From Wenzhouxiangella sp. XN24 (lineage in GTDB: Bacteria; Pseudomonadota; Gammaproteobacteria; Steroidobacterales; XN24): a stretch of 64,000 nt of DNA. Positions within the stretch are counted from its first letter, which is position 1. Each line of letters begins with the position of its first letter. A program made the position numbers and the translations under genes. The stretch lies in the NCBI RefSeq assembly GCF_011064545.1, contig NZ_JAAMFG010000026.1, forward strand, positions 248,001 to 312,000. The letters run 5' to 3'. Below are positions 43,451-52,766 of this stretch, piece by piece. Under the pieces are notes generated by a model that worked only from the letters and a program-made list of their open reading frames with translations, was not told the origin of the DNA and searched no databases.

Positions 43451-44809
43451 ATGAGCGCACGGGGCCGTGCCATCGCCGCGGTCGTCCTGCGCCGTCTCAT
43501 CGCCGCGGCCTGGCACACGCGCTGCGGCCTGCGGCGCGGACAGCGGCGGCGCCAGGCGGTCGCATTGCAACTGCGCCTCGCATGCGAAGAGCTGGGACCG
43601 ACCTTCATCAAGCTGGGGCAACTCGCTTCGGTGCGTCCCGACGTCTTCGCGCCGGAAACCGTGTTTGAACTCGAGCGCCTGCGGGACCGGGTTCCGCCCG
43701 TGCCAATCGATGCGGTGCGCGCCATTCTGACGGCGGAATTCGGGGCGTCGCCCGATACGGTCTTCGCATCCTTCGACACCCAACCGATCGCGACCGCGTC
43801 CATCGCCCAGGTACATGCCGCCCGCCTGGCCAGGCCTTATCGCACGGTCGCGGGCGCCACGCTGGCGGCGGGCAGCCGCGTGGCGGTGAAGGTCGTGCGG
43901 CCCGGCATCGAGGCGACGATCGAAGCGGACCTCGCCGTGGCGCAGCGCTGGGCCCGCCGGCTCGAGAGAGTGTCCCGCATCGCGCGCCTGCGACCGGGCG
44001 CGTTGCTGGAGGAGTTTCGCCGCGCCCTGGCCAGCGAAGTCGATTTGCGCAACGAGGGACGCGTCGCCGACCGCTTCGCGCGCGACTTTGCCGACGACCC
44101 CTTGATCGCCGTGCCCAGGGTCGTGTGGCGGCACACGACCCGCCGCGTGCTGACGACGGAGTTCGCCGACGGCTGGACGCTGGACAAGCTGGATGACGCG
44201 CACCGCAGCGGCATCGACGCCAGGCGGCTGGCCGCGCACGGCGCGGAGGTCTTCATGCGCCAGGTCCTGGTGCACGGCCGCTACCACGCCGACCTGCACC
44301 CGGCCAACCTGATGGTCACGACCGACGGCCGCATCTGTTATCTCGATTTCGGCATCACGGGACGCACCACGCCGGCCCAGCGCATCGCCATCGCCCAGGT
44401 GCTGGCGGCGACGGTGTACGGCGACGCGGCCCGCGCCCTGCATTACTCCCGCCTCCTCGGCCTCGAGGTGACCGAGGAGCAGGCGCCTGCCGTCCACGAC
44501 GCCGTCGCCGCGCTGATGCGCGAACACCTCGGCCGCGGGGAGCGCCCCGACATCCGCGGCTTCGCGCTCGGCTTCCTGGGCATGCTGGCCGATTTCCGGA
44601 TCGCGATTCCGGCCGGCTACGGGCTGCTCATCAAGGCGCTGGTCACGGTCGAGGGCGTGGCGCAGGCGATCTATCCCGACATCGACATCGTCGACTCGGC
44701 GCGCCCGTTTGCGACCCGCCTCATCGCCGCGCAACTGGCGCGGCCCGAGCGCCTGCAGGAACGCGTGCCGGCCGCCGTGCGGGCCGCCCTTGCCGAACTG
44801 CTGGCCTGA
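43451..44809 (+). CDS. UbiB/ABC1-family atypical kinase
   Basis: A 452-residue protein of the ABC1/ADCK/UbiB family. Motifs are the inhibitory FIKLGQLASVRPD (KxGQ), the Ala-rich loop ATASIAQVHAA, Lys in RVAVKVVRPG, catalytic YHADLHPANLMV and metal-binding CYLDFGITG. Family members are unorthodox kinases or ATPases linked to ubiquinone or lipid handling. It lacks the C-terminal TM pair of the ubiquinone-pathway UbiB and stands away from ubiE/ubiJ, so it may be a paralogue with another role. Confidence 0.85.
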   Translation: MSARGRAIAAVVLRRLIAAAWHTRCGLRRGQRRRQAVALQLRLACEELGPTFIKLGQLASVRPDVFAPETVFELERLRDRVPPVPIDAVRAILTAEFGASPDTVFASFDTQPIATASIAQVHAARLARPYRTVAGATLAAGSRVAVKVVRPGIEATIEADLAVAQRWARRLERVSRIARLRPGALLEEFRRALASEVDLRNEGRVADRFARDFADDPLIAVPRVVWRHTTRRVLTTEFADGWTLDKLDDAHRSGIDARRLAAHGAEVFMRQVLVHGRYHADLHPANLMVTTDGRICYLDFGITGRTTPAQRIAIAQVLAATVYGDAARALHYSRLLGLEVTEEQAPAVHDAVAALMREHLGRGERPDIRGFALGFLGMLADFRIAIPAGYGLLIKALVTVEGVAQAIYPDIDIVDSARPFATRLIAAQLARPERLQERVPAAVRAALAELLA

Positions 44810-44819
44810 AGCCGGCCTC

Positions 44820-46982
44820 CTAGTCGCCCGCCATGAAGCTGACGAATACGCCCTCGCGCCAGAGCACGATCGCCAGCACGACCAGCAGGACCAGGAACAG
44901 CACCGTCTTCCACGGCCGTTTCCTGTCCGCGTAAGGATCACGCAGGGATCGCGTGGCGCCGCTCGGCAGGCGTGCCACCCCCGTCAACGCGCCGCCGAAG
45001 GGCACGTTGATCCGCGCCCGGGCATTCATCGCCCAGCCGTTGGCATCCAGCAACGGGCCGAGATTGCGGCGCCGCAGCGTCATGTAGGCCAGCAGCATCG
45101 ACGGCCCCGAAATCACCAGGATCACCACGACCGCGACGAGCGGCAGCTGCCACCAGGCCAGGGTGAACAGCCCGGCGATCGCCGCGGCCAGCGCCGTGCC
45201 GATCGCGCCCACCGCGAGCCCGATGGCGGCAAAGATACCGGCGAACTTGGCGATGTCGAAAGGCGGCGCCGCCGGCGCCTTGCCCCCGGCCGTGGCCGTC
45301 GCCGCGCTGCCCAGGCCGCTCGTGCCCTTGCTTTCGATATCCTTGTCGCGCGCCGCCGCGAACTTGCGCAACTGGGTCTCGACGAACGTGCCGATGCGCC
45401 GGTACGGCGACCAGAATGCCTGGCGGATGCTGACCGGCTGTTCCACGACCTTGGTCACCGTCGCTTTCCAGTCCCGGCCTGCCCGGTCGTAAAACACGCC
45501 GTTGCGGCCCGGCACCATCAACTCGTCGACCTCGCCCCCCGTGAGAGCCGCGACGATGATCATCGGAGCCGCATCTGTGCGCACGCAATTGCAGTAGACG
45601 AGATAACAGCCACTGAAAGGCGCCAGCGAGACATGCTTCGCCATGTCGTTGACCTGCATGACCAGTTCGCAGCTGCGCTGGTCGAGGTAGAGCGTCCCCG
45701 CCTGGAACATGGCCTTGCGCTCGCCGCCGTAGAAGTCGCTCAGGGTGACGAAATTTCGCAGCAACGTGACGAGATCGCGCTGGTACCGCACCAGGCGCTC
45801 GACCGTGTCGATGTTCGCCGCCGAAGCCTCGGCCTCCGTATCGCGCGTGAGCAATGCCCCGAGCCGCTCCGCGGCATCGCCCTCCACCACCTGCTCGAGA
45901 ACCGCGGCGTCCACATCGTGGACGGGACCCTCGGGTCGCTCGGCCATCCAGGCGCGAAACGCCGCGAACCTGGCGACCAGCTCGATCCAATCCGGCTCCG
46001 ACAACGTCTCGCGAGTGCCCATCAAGGGCTCCACGACCTCGTCGTGCAGCTGCGCGATACGTTCCGCCCAGGCCGGATTGAGGTTGTCCGCGAGCGGCAG
46101 CGGCCGACCGGCGCCGATTTCCGCGAGCGGCAGGGCCGCCACTTCCTCGTCCCCGCGGTCGATCGCGCGGTTGCCGAGCGCGGCATAGACCGTCACCGGG
46201 GGATTCAGCATCTCCGCCGCGCGCTCGTCGTAGGCCGCGAGGCGGCAGCGCGCGAAGTAGTCATCGACCTTCGCCGCCACGGCATCCAGCACGGCAGCCG
46301 CGCTCGCGGTGTTTTCGCCGAGCGGCAGCACCAGGTCCGCGGACTCGGCGCTCTTGCGGCGCCACTGCAGCACGTCCGCGGCCTGGGCCGCGAAGGCGTC
46401 CAGCGTCTCGGCCGTGATCCCGGGTTCGCCGCTGCGGTCAGGCACGCCACCCTGGGTCGCGATGACGCTCTCGATCACCGCCTTGAGCGACTCGTCCGGC
46501 GCGAGGGCGGCCGGCACGACGCCGTCGCCGTTGAGCTGGTCGGCGGCGAACAGGCGTGTCATGTCGGCGAAATCATCGACCGCGAGGCGCCCCGTCTCCG
46601 CCTTGTCGAGGTACGCCGCGATCTTGTTGGCAGCCGCCCGGGCCACGGCCCCCTCGGCATGGCTGTCGTCGATGGCCGCCAGCGGCAGTTCGCCGTCCTC
46701 GAAAAGGATCTGCGGATCCTTGAGCATGGCGCAGGCCCAGTTCACAGCGGCGAGGATCTCGGGAACCCGGATCTGCCCGTCGCCGTCGCTGTCGAGAATC
46801 GCGAGGGTGCGCGTATCGAATTCCAGTCCGCCGACCGGGCAGCTGAGGGCGGTCCACAGCTTAGGATCGAGTTCCCCGAGGTGCCGCAGATCGTCGGCCG
46901 TCTCGATCGCGACCTGGTCGAAGCCCCCATAGCGGAAGAAGCGCCAGCGATGCGTGCCACCGGCGTTGTTATTGTCAGTCAT
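44820..46982 (-). CDS. Large EF-hand membrane protein, function unknown
   Basis: A 720-residue protein, unrecognised beyond its motifs. It begins [24 protein letters not shown] canonical EF-hand loop, [12 protein letters not shown], lies at about residues 64-75, and a second partial one ([10 protein letters not shown]) lies around residue 150. Three or more hydrophobic segments near the C-terminus ([55 protein letters not shown]) suggest membrane insertion of the last quarter. GGGAG precedes ATG 46982. It lies 5 bases after a b561-type cytochrome gene and downstream of hemG. Confidence 0.75.
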   Translation of the reverse strand: MTDNNNAGGTHRWRFFRYGGFDQVAIETADDLRHLGELDPKLWTALSCPVGGLEFDTRTLAILDSDGDGQIRVPEILAAVNWACAMLKDPQILFEDGELPLAAIDDSHAEGAVARAAANKIAAYLDKAETGRLAVDDFADMTRLFAADQLNGDGVVPAALAPDESLKAVIESVIATQGGVPDRSGEPGITAETLDAFAAQAADVLQWRRKSAESADLVLPLGENTASAAAVLDAVAAKVDDYFARCRLAAYDERAAEMLNPPVTVYAALGNRAIDRGDEEVAALPLAEIGAGRPLPLADNLNPAWAERIAQLHDEVVEPLMGTRETLSEPDWIELVARFAAFRAWMAERPEGPVHDVDAAVLEQVVEGDAAERLGALLTRDTEAEASAANIDTVERLVRYQRDLVTLLRNFVTLSDFYGGERKAMFQAGTLYLDQRSCELVMQVNDMAKHVSLAPFSGCYLVYCNCVRTDAAPMIIVAALTGGEVDELMVPGRNGVFYDRAGRDWKATVTKVVEQPVSIRQAFWSPYRRIGTFVETQLRKFAAARDKDIESKGTSGLGSAATATAGGKAPAAPPFDIAKFAGIFAAIGLAVGAIGTALAAAIAGLFTLAWWQLPLVAVVVILVISGPSMLLAYMTLRRRNLGPLLDANGWAMNARARINVPFGGALTGVARLPSGATRSLRDPYADRKRPWKTVLFLVLLVVLAIVLWREGVFVSFMAGD

Positions 46983-46987
46983 TCGAT

Positions 46988-47503
46988 TCACTCCCTGATG
47001 AATTCGAGCAGGTGCAGCGAGGCCGCAACGATGTGCAGTACGTAGCATACGATCATCAGCTGAGCGGCGGCGATATGGTAGCGGCGCCAGTGCACGGCCT
47101 CGGCGCTACCCTCGAACAGCAGCCAACCCGCGCCCGTCAGGGCAGCGGCCAACAGCGAAACCAGCAGCAGTCCCTTGATCGTCCCGAACAGGCCGCTGCC
47201 CTCGGAACTGGGAATCCGCCCGCGGAACAGCCCCCGCACATCGCGGCCGATCGGGCTGAAGTTGCCTGTCAGCCAAGGGAAATAATGGCGCCACCGGCCG
47301 AGTTGCAGGCAGGACACCATGAAGGTCACGGCCAGCACCAGGACGATAAGCCCGACCACGATGTGCGCGTAATCGAGGAATCCGGCGTTACGCGGAATCC
47401 GGCGCAGCATGTGCACCCAGGGGCTGGTGAGAATCAGCCAGGCCGACAACACGGCGACCAGCAGGTGCTGGCTCGCCGCAAGTCTGCCGAACAGGCCGGA
47501 CAC
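46988..47503 (-). CDS. Cytochrome b561-like membrane protein
   Basis: A 171-residue four-helix membrane protein. Histidines suited to b-type haem are in SPWVHMLRR, LDYAHIVVGLIVL, HWRRYHIAAAQLMIV and YVLHIVAASLH, as in prokaryotic cytochrome b561 and related domains. The start is GTG 47503, 6 bases after the hemG stop. It probably shuttles electrons with the quinone pool; the partner is not evident. Confidence 0.75.
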   Translation of the reverse strand: MSGLFGRLAASQHLLVAVLSAWLILTSPWVHMLRRIPRNAGFLDYAHIVVGLIVLVLAVTFMVSCLQLGRWRHYFPWLTGNFSPIGRDVRGLFRGRIPSSEGSGLFGTIKGLLLVSLLAAALTGAGWLLFEGSAEAVHWRRYHIAAAQLMIVCYVLHIVAASLHLLEFIRE

Positions 47504-47509
47504 CCGACC

Positions 47510-48061
47510 TCAGCCCGAGGGACCGCCGGCCCCGCCGGCCAGTTCGCCGAAGCGCGTGGCAAAGCGGGCGACCTCGTCCCAGTCCGTGTACTCGTCCTTG
47601 GTGGCGGGATCGGTCGGGCCTTTCGTGATCCACATGATGAAGCGGATGACGTTGCGATCGAAAGCGCTATAGCGCTGGTAGTCCAGGTCGCCGCCGAACA
47701 CGCCGAGCAGGCGCGGCTGCCACGGGCTCTTGGCAACGAAGGCCTTGGTGTAGGGATTCGTTTCCGGGGTGTTCTTTTCCGGTTTGCGCGCCACGAGGTT
47801 CACGGAGAAAAAACCGCTCGGCTTCTCGTCGAGAACTTCCCGGTGCTGCTCGATGAACCGGAGGATCTTCGGGTTGTGCTTGCCGTTGCGGATGCTGGCC
47901 CCGATCAACACGGCGTCGTAGCCGCGCGGATCCACAGGGGGCCCGGACACGGGCTTGAGATCGACGCCGTGGCCCTGGTTCTCCAGCACGGCCTGGATAC
48001 GCTTGCTGATCCGCTCGGCATGCCCGTAGACGCTGGAATACAGCAACAGGATGTCAGCCAT
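47510..48061 (-). CDS. hemG: Menaquinone-dependent protoporphyrinogen IX dehydrogenase (flavodoxin type)
   Basis: A 183-residue flavodoxin-fold enzyme closely resembling E. coli HemG, which oxidises protoporphyrinogen IX using quinone. Shared signatures are VLIGASIRNGKHNPKILRF, FFSVNLVARKPEKNTPETN, the GGDLDYQRYSAFDRNVIRFIM segment and the C-terminal YTDWDEVARFA. ATG 48061 has GGGAG at 9 bases. It heads an operon with the b561-like and EF-hand genes, suggesting a link between haem synthesis and a membrane haem protein. Confidence 0.92.
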   Translation of the reverse strand: MADILLLYSSVYGHAERISKRIQAVLENQGHGVDLKPVSGPPVDPRGYDAVLIGASIRNGKHNPKILRFIEQHREVLDEKPSGFFSVNLVARKPEKNTPETNPYTKAFVAKSPWQPRLLGVFGGDLDYQRYSAFDRNVIRFIMWITKGPTDPATKDEYTDWDEVARFATRFGELAGGAGGPSG

Positions 48062-48146
48062 GGAACACACTCCCCGAGAGCACTGTTGCCGCGCGCCAGT
48101 TTACCGGAACAGCCGGCATTTCTCCCCCGTATGTTCCGCAGAAAGC

Positions 48147-49343
48147 TCAGGCTGCCGCGTCATCCAGCAGAGCGGACACCGCCGCGTTCCCGGCATCCGG
48201 CGCCACGCCGTCCACGCCCGCCAATGCCACGCCGAGCGCGTGAACACACAGGCGCACGTTCTCGGGCCGCGCGGCATGCCCCATCAGCCCGATGCGCCAC
48301 GCCTTGCCCGCCAGGGCGCCGAGTCCGCCGCCGATCTCCAGGTCGAACTCGGCCAACAGGCGCTGGCGCACCGCGGCCTCGTCCACCCCGGCGGGCACGC
48401 GCACGGCATTGAGCTGCGGCAGGCGCCAGGGTGCGGCCACGATGAACTCGAGTCCCATGGCCTCGAGCCCCGCGCGCAGCGCATCGTGCATCCGCCGATG
48501 CCGCGCCCAGCTCGCTTCCAGGCCCTCCTCGGCCAGCATTACGAGCGACTCGTGCAGCCCGTAGAGCGCGTTGATCGGCGCGGTGTGGTGATACGCGCGT
48601 TTCGGCGTCGTATCGCCGCCGCCCCAGTAGCCCATCACCAGGTTGAGATCGAGAAACCAGCTCTGCACCGGGTGAAGCCGGCTGCTGATGTGCTTGACGG
48701 CCCGGGGGGAAAAGCTGACCGGCGACAGCCCCGGCGTGCAGGACAGGCACTTCTGTGAGCCCGAGTACACGGCATCCACGCCCCAGGCGTCGATCTCCAC
48801 CGGGATGCCGCCCAGCGACGTGACCGCGTCCATGATCACCAGGCACCCGTGCTCACGGGCGAGGCGGCACAGGGTCTCGGCATCGGAGCGCGCCCCCGTC
48901 GAGGTCTCGGCATGCACGAAAGCCAGCACGCTCGCTTCGGGATGTTCCGTCAGGGCCAGCAACACCTTGTCCGGATCCACGGGGTCGCCCCATGCGTCCT
49001 CTACGACCACCGCCGTCGCACCGCAGCGCTCCACGTTTTCCTTCATGCGCCCGCCGAACACGCCGTTGATGCAAACGATCACCGTGTCGCCCGGCTCGAC
49101 CAGGTTGACGAAGGCCGCCTCCATACCGGCGGAGCCTGGCCCGGAAATCGGGATCGTCAACGGATTGGTGGTGCGGAAGGCGTACTGCAGCAGCTGCTTG
49201 AGTTCGTCCATCATCGCGACGAACTGCGGGTCGAGGTGGCCGATGGTCGGCCGGCCCAACGCTTCGAGCACCCGCGGATGCACGTCGGACGGCCCGGGGC
49301 CCATGAGGGTTCGCTGCGGCGGCGTGAAGGAATTGAACTTCAT
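48147..49343 (-). CDS. Class V PLP aminotransferase (alanine-glyoxylate / serine-pyruvate type)
   Basis: A 398-residue fold-type I enzyme of the alanine-glyoxylate/serine-glyoxylate aminotransferase group. It begins with the family MGPGPSDVHPRVLEALGRPTIGHLD. The PLP Lys is in AVYSGSQKCLSCTPGL, the phosphate-binding Asp region is VIMDAVTSLGGIPVEID, and YHHTAPINALYGLHE is conserved. The exact amino donor and acceptor cannot be read from sequence. It is divergent from the serine hydrolase gene across a 48-base gap. Confidence 0.9.
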   Translation of the reverse strand: MKFNSFTPPQRTLMGPGPSDVHPRVLEALGRPTIGHLDPQFVAMMDELKQLLQYAFRTTNPLTIPISGPGSAGMEAAFVNLVEPGDTVIVCINGVFGGRMKENVERCGATAVVVEDAWGDPVDPDKVLLALTEHPEASVLAFVHAETSTGARSDAETLCRLAREHGCLVIMDAVTSLGGIPVEIDAWGVDAVYSGSQKCLSCTPGLSPVSFSPRAVKHISSRLHPVQSWFLDLNLVMGYWGGGDTTPKRAYHHTAPINALYGLHESLVMLAEEGLEASWARHRRMHDALRAGLEAMGLEFIVAAPWRLPQLNAVRVPAGVDEAAVRQRLLAEFDLEIGGGLGALAGKAWRIGLMGHAARPENVRLCVHALGVALAGVDGVAPDAGNAAVSALLDDAAA

Positions 49344-49391
49344 CCTGCTTGGGCTCCATCGTTCGGCTAATCAGCCATTATAATGCCCGCC

Positions 49392-50606
49392 ATGAAACAG
49401 CGTACTCCCGTCGCCGCCATGCTCGCGGCTTGTGTCCTCCTCGCGCTCCCCGCCGCGGCCGACGACGCCGCGATGCCCGGTACGCTGGAGCCCGTCAGCA
49501 CGCGCGGCACCGCGGTCTTCAACTGGGACCTCGAACAGAAACGTGACGGCTTCCGCCGCATGGAGGCGCTGTTCCCCGCCAGCACCGTCGCCGCTGCGTC
49601 GACGCCCCGGGCGCTGCCCGCCGGCCCGCCGCTCGCGGCCTTCGAACCGGGCGGATCGCTGGCCGCAGAACTGGAGGCCTTCCTGGCGCAGCAACACGTC
49701 GCCGGGCTGCTGGTCCTGCACGGCGGCAAGCTCCGCCTCGAGCGCTACGCGCTCGGTCATTCGCCGGCCGACCGCTGGACGTCGTTCTCAGTGGCGAAGA
49801 GCATCACCTCCACGCTGGTCGGCGCGGCGATCCGCGACGGCTACATCGGCTCGCTGGACGACGACGTCACCGACTATATCGAGACGCTGCAGGGCTCCGC
49901 CTACGACGGCGTGACCGTCCGCCAGCTCATGACCATGACCTCCGGGGTCGCCTTCGACGAGGACTACAGCGATCCCGAATCCGACATCATGAAGCTCTAT
50001 GGTGCCCCGCCGCCAAGCGACATGGATGCGACCGTCGCCTTCATGCGCGACATGGAGCGCGAGGCCGAGCCCGGCACCCTGTGGCGCTACAAGACGCCCG
50101 AGACCAACCTCGCGGGCGTGCTGGTGATGAACGCCACCGGCCGCTCGCTGTCGGCCTACCTGGCCGAAGAGATCTGGCGACCCTACGGCATGGAACTCGA
50201 CGCGACCTGGCTGATCGACGACATCGGCAACGAACAGGGCGGCTGTTGCCTCCAGGTCGGGCTGCGGGACTACGCGCGCTTCGGCCAGTTCATCCTCGAA
50301 GGCGGCGTGATCGACGGCGAACCGGTGCTGCCGGAGGGCTGGCTGGAACTCGCGACGAGCTCCCAGGCCGACACCGGCTTCCCCGGCGGCTACGGCTTCC
50401 AGTGGTGGCCGCTCGGCGACGGCACCTTCCAGGCGCGCGGCATCTTCGGCCAGCTCATCCATATCGACCCCGCGCGCGAGCTCGTGGTGGTGATCTCCGC
50501 CGCGTGGCCGGAGGCGAACGAACAGGAACGCCGCATGGCGCAGATCCGGTTCGTCGGGCAGATCGCCGCGGCCATCGATGCGGACGCCGAGCGGCAGACG
50601 CACTGA
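49392..50606 (+). CDS. Secreted serine hydrolase (class C beta-lactamase fold)
   Basis: A 404-residue protein with a signal peptide (MKQRTPVAAMLAACVLLALPAAA). The catalytic Ser-x-x-Lys is SVAKS in WTSFSVAKSITSTLVG. A second-motif Tyr is in LWRYKTPETNLAG, where class C enzymes have YxN. GIFGQLIHIDP replaces the third KTG/HxG motif, as in 6-aminohexanoate-dimer hydrolase-like (NylB) enzymes and esterases. It is therefore more likely an esterase or amidase than an antibiotic beta-lactamase. ATG 49383 is an alternative start three codons upstream. TATAAT at 49379-49384 overlaps that codon. Confidence 0.85.
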   Translation: MKQRTPVAAMLAACVLLALPAAADDAAMPGTLEPVSTRGTAVFNWDLEQKRDGFRRMEALFPASTVAAASTPRALPAGPPLAAFEPGGSLAAELEAFLAQQHVAGLLVLHGGKLRLERYALGHSPADRWTSFSVAKSITSTLVGAAIRDGYIGSLDDDVTDYIETLQGSAYDGVTVRQLMTMTSGVAFDEDYSDPESDIMKLYGAPPPSDMDATVAFMRDMEREAEPGTLWRYKTPETNLAGVLVMNATGRSLSAYLAEEIWRPYGMELDATWLIDDIGNEQGGCCLQVGLRDYARFGQFILEGGVIDGEPVLPEGWLELATSSQADTGFPGGYGFQWWPLGDGTFQARGIFGQLIHIDPARELVVVISAAWPEANEQERRMAQIRFVGQIAAAIDADAERQTH

Positions 50607-50610
50607 GCCG

Positions 50611-51849
50611 TTGAAAACCTCTACCCTTGCCTGCCTGTGTCTCGCCATGCTCGCCGGCTGCGGCGGTGGCGGTGGGGGCGACGGCCATCACGATGGCGGC
50701 CACACGCCACCCCCGGGCGGCTCGCTGCCCGACTGGTCCACCGGACCGGCAGACTGCCTCGACGGCATGGCGGGCGAATTCCCATGTTCCGCCGTAGACC
50801 TGCTCGGTCGCGTGCCGCTGGACACGATGGGCGGCAACGCCGGCAACGATCTCTGGGCCTGGACCGACGCGGTCACCGGACGGGAATACGCCCTCATGGG
50901 CATGGACAACGGCACTGCCTTCGTCGACGTCACCGAGCCGCTGGCGCCGGTGTTCCTCGGCCGCCTGCCGACCCGCACGGTGGCCTCGACCTGGCGGGAC
51001 ATCAAGGTCTACCAGGACCACGCCTACATCGTGGCCGACGGCGCCGGCGCACATGGCATGCAAATCTTCGATCTCACCAGGCTGCGCGGCGTGACCGCCC
51101 CCGAGATCTTCAACGCGGACGGCGTGTACCTCCAGTTCTCCAACGCCCATAACCTCGCCATCAACGAGGACACCGGCTTCGCCTATGCCGTCGGCAGCAA
51201 CAGCTGCGGCGGCGGATTGCACATCATCGACATCCGCACGCCGAACAACCCTATGTTTGCCGGCTGCCACGGCCCGCGTTACACCCACGACACGCAGTGC
51301 GTCACCTACCAGGGCCCGGATGCGCAGTTCACAGGGCGCGAGATCTGCGTCAGCGCCGACGAGAACCGCTTCGCCATCAACGACGTCACCCTCAAGTCGT
51401 CACCCGTGACGCTGGCGAGTATCACCTACCCCGGCATGGTCTACGCCCACCAGGGCTGGCTGTCGGAGGATCACCGCTATTTCTTCCTCGGCGACGAACT
51501 CGACGAACTCAACCTCGGCGTGCCGACCCGCACCCACGTGTTCGACCTCGCCGAGCTCACGGCGCCACAACACCTCTACGCCCACGAGGCCGACACGCCG
51601 GCCACCGACCATAACCTGTACGTCCTCGGCGACAGGCTGTTCCAGGCCAACTACAGCGTCGGCCTGCGGGTGCTCGAGTTCGGGGATCTCGCCGCGGGCG
51701 ACATCGACGAGATCGCCTTCTTCGACACCCATCCGCCGAATGACGCGCGGGGCTTCAACGGGGCGTGGAGCGTCTACCCGTATCTGGATTCCGGCACCCT
51801 GCTGGTCAGCGACACGCGCGGCGGACTGTTCATCCTGGCGCTCAGGTAG
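50611..51849 (+). CDS. Choice-of-anchor B family lipoprotein (LVIVD-like repeats)
   Basis: A 412-residue predicted lipoprotein. The signal ends in a lipobox (LCLAMLAGCGGGG), followed by a Gly/His/Pro-rich linker. The body has LVIVD-type beta-propeller repeats (TAFVDVTEPLAPVFLGRLP, YIVADGAGAHGMQIFDLTRL, GLHIIDIRTPNNPMFAGC), which mark the choice-of-anchor B proteins. Several Cys and His in the centre could bind metal. The start is uncertain: TTG 50611 gives a compact signal, while ATG 50578 overlaps the hydrolase gene and adds 11 residues. Confidence 0.82.
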   Translation: MKTSTLACLCLAMLAGCGGGGGGDGHHDGGHTPPPGGSLPDWSTGPADCLDGMAGEFPCSAVDLLGRVPLDTMGGNAGNDLWAWTDAVTGREYALMGMDNGTAFVDVTEPLAPVFLGRLPTRTVASTWRDIKVYQDHAYIVADGAGAHGMQIFDLTRLRGVTAPEIFNADGVYLQFSNAHNLAINEDTGFAYAVGSNSCGGGLHIIDIRTPNNPMFAGCHGPRYTHDTQCVTYQGPDAQFTGREICVSADENRFAINDVTLKSSPVTLASITYPGMVYAHQGWLSEDHRYFFLGDELDELNLGVPTRTHVFDLAELTAPQHLYAHEADTPATDHNLYVLGDRLFQANYSVGLRVLEFGDLAAGDIDEIAFFDTHPPNDARGFNGAWSVYPYLDSGTLLVSDTRGGLFILALR

Positions 51850-51868
51850 ACGGACCCTTGCGCTGTTT

Positions 51869-51885
51869 CCCGGCCGCTGGCCGGG
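51869..51885. terminator. GC-rich hairpin between convergent genes
   Basis: CCCGGCC (51869-51875) and GGCCGGG (51879-51885) form a perfect 7-bp stem with a 3-base loop in the 39-base convergent gap. There is no T-run on either side, so it may terminate or pause transcription in both directions without being a classic intrinsic terminator. Confidence 0.5.
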
Positions 51886-51888
51886 CGT

Positions 51889-52716
51889 TCAGAGGAACAG
51901 GTCGGGCACGAGCTTCTTGCTGCCCGGCACCACCGAGTACGAATCCAGGTCGGTGACGCCGGCTGCGGCCAGCACCTCGTCGTCGATGAAGAAGTTGCCG
52001 GTGGTGTTCTTCGCGTCCGAGGTGAGCACGAGGTAAGCCGCGTCCGCCATGATCTCCGGCTTGCGGCAATGCTCCGGGCGGATCCCCGGGATCATCTGCA
52101 ACGCCGCGGTGTCGATGGCCGTGCGCGGCCACAACGCGTTCACCGCGATCCCGGCCGGGCGGAACTCCTCCGCGTGACCGAGCACACACATGCTCATGCC
52201 GTACTTCGCCATGGTGTAAGCCACGTGCGGCGCGAACCACTTCGGGTCCATGTTCAGCGGCGGCGAAAGAGTCAGCACGTGCGGATTGCGCCCGGCGGCG
52301 GCGCTGTCCTTCAGGCGCGGCAGGCAGGCCTGCGTGACGAGGTACGTGCCGCGCGTGTTCACGCCCATCATGAGGTCGTAGCGCTTGATCGGCGTGGACT
52401 CGGTGTTCGTCAGGCTGATGGCGCTGGCGTTGTTGACGAGGATGTCGATGCCGCCGAAGTGCTCGACGGCCGCCCCCACCGCCCCCGCGACCTGCTGTTC
52501 GTCGCGGATATCCACCTGCAGCGGCAGGCACTTGCCGCCGGCGGCCTCGATCTCGCGCGCGGCCGAGTGGATGGTGCCGGGCAGCTTGGGATTCTCCACC
52601 GCGGTCTTTGCCGCGATCACGATATTCGCGCCATCGGCGGCGCAGCGTTTCGCGATCGCGAGCCCGATGCCGCGCGAGCCGCCGGTGATGAACAGGGTGC
52701 GGTTTTTCAGGGTCAT
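51889..52716 (-). CDS. Short-chain dehydrogenase/reductase (HSDL2-like)
   Basis: A 275-residue classical-type SDR. The cofactor loop is TGGSRGIGLAIAKR, with Lys in IAAKTAVENPKLPGTIHSAA, a segment typical of HSDL2-like SDRs. NNASAISL is the NNAG equivalent, and YTMAKYGMS holds the YxxxK active site. In place of the usual catalytic SS the sequence has TLSPPLNM. GAGGAAA precedes ATG 52716. The substrate is unknown, possibly fatty acyl or sterol-like. Confidence 0.88.
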   Translation of the reverse strand: MTLKNRTLFITGGSRGIGLAIAKRCAADGANIVIAAKTAVENPKLPGTIHSAAREIEAAGGKCLPLQVDIRDEQQVAGAVGAAVEHFGGIDILVNNASAISLTNTESTPIKRYDLMMGVNTRGTYLVTQACLPRLKDSAAAGRNPHVLTLSPPLNMDPKWFAPHVAYTMAKYGMSMCVLGHAEEFRPAGIAVNALWPRTAIDTAALQMIPGIRPEHCRKPEIMADAAYLVLTSDAKNTTGNFFIDDEVLAAAGVTDLDSYSVVPGSKKLVPDLFL

Positions 52717-52766
52717 GATCGTTTCCTCAACGGTGCGCCCGCGGGCCGCGGGAATGGCTGAGAAGG

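Noticed and set aside
49392-50606. Calling the serine hydrolase an antibiotic-resistance beta-lactamase
   Set aside because: The second and third motifs deviate from class C enzymes and fit esterase/NylB-like hydrolases better.
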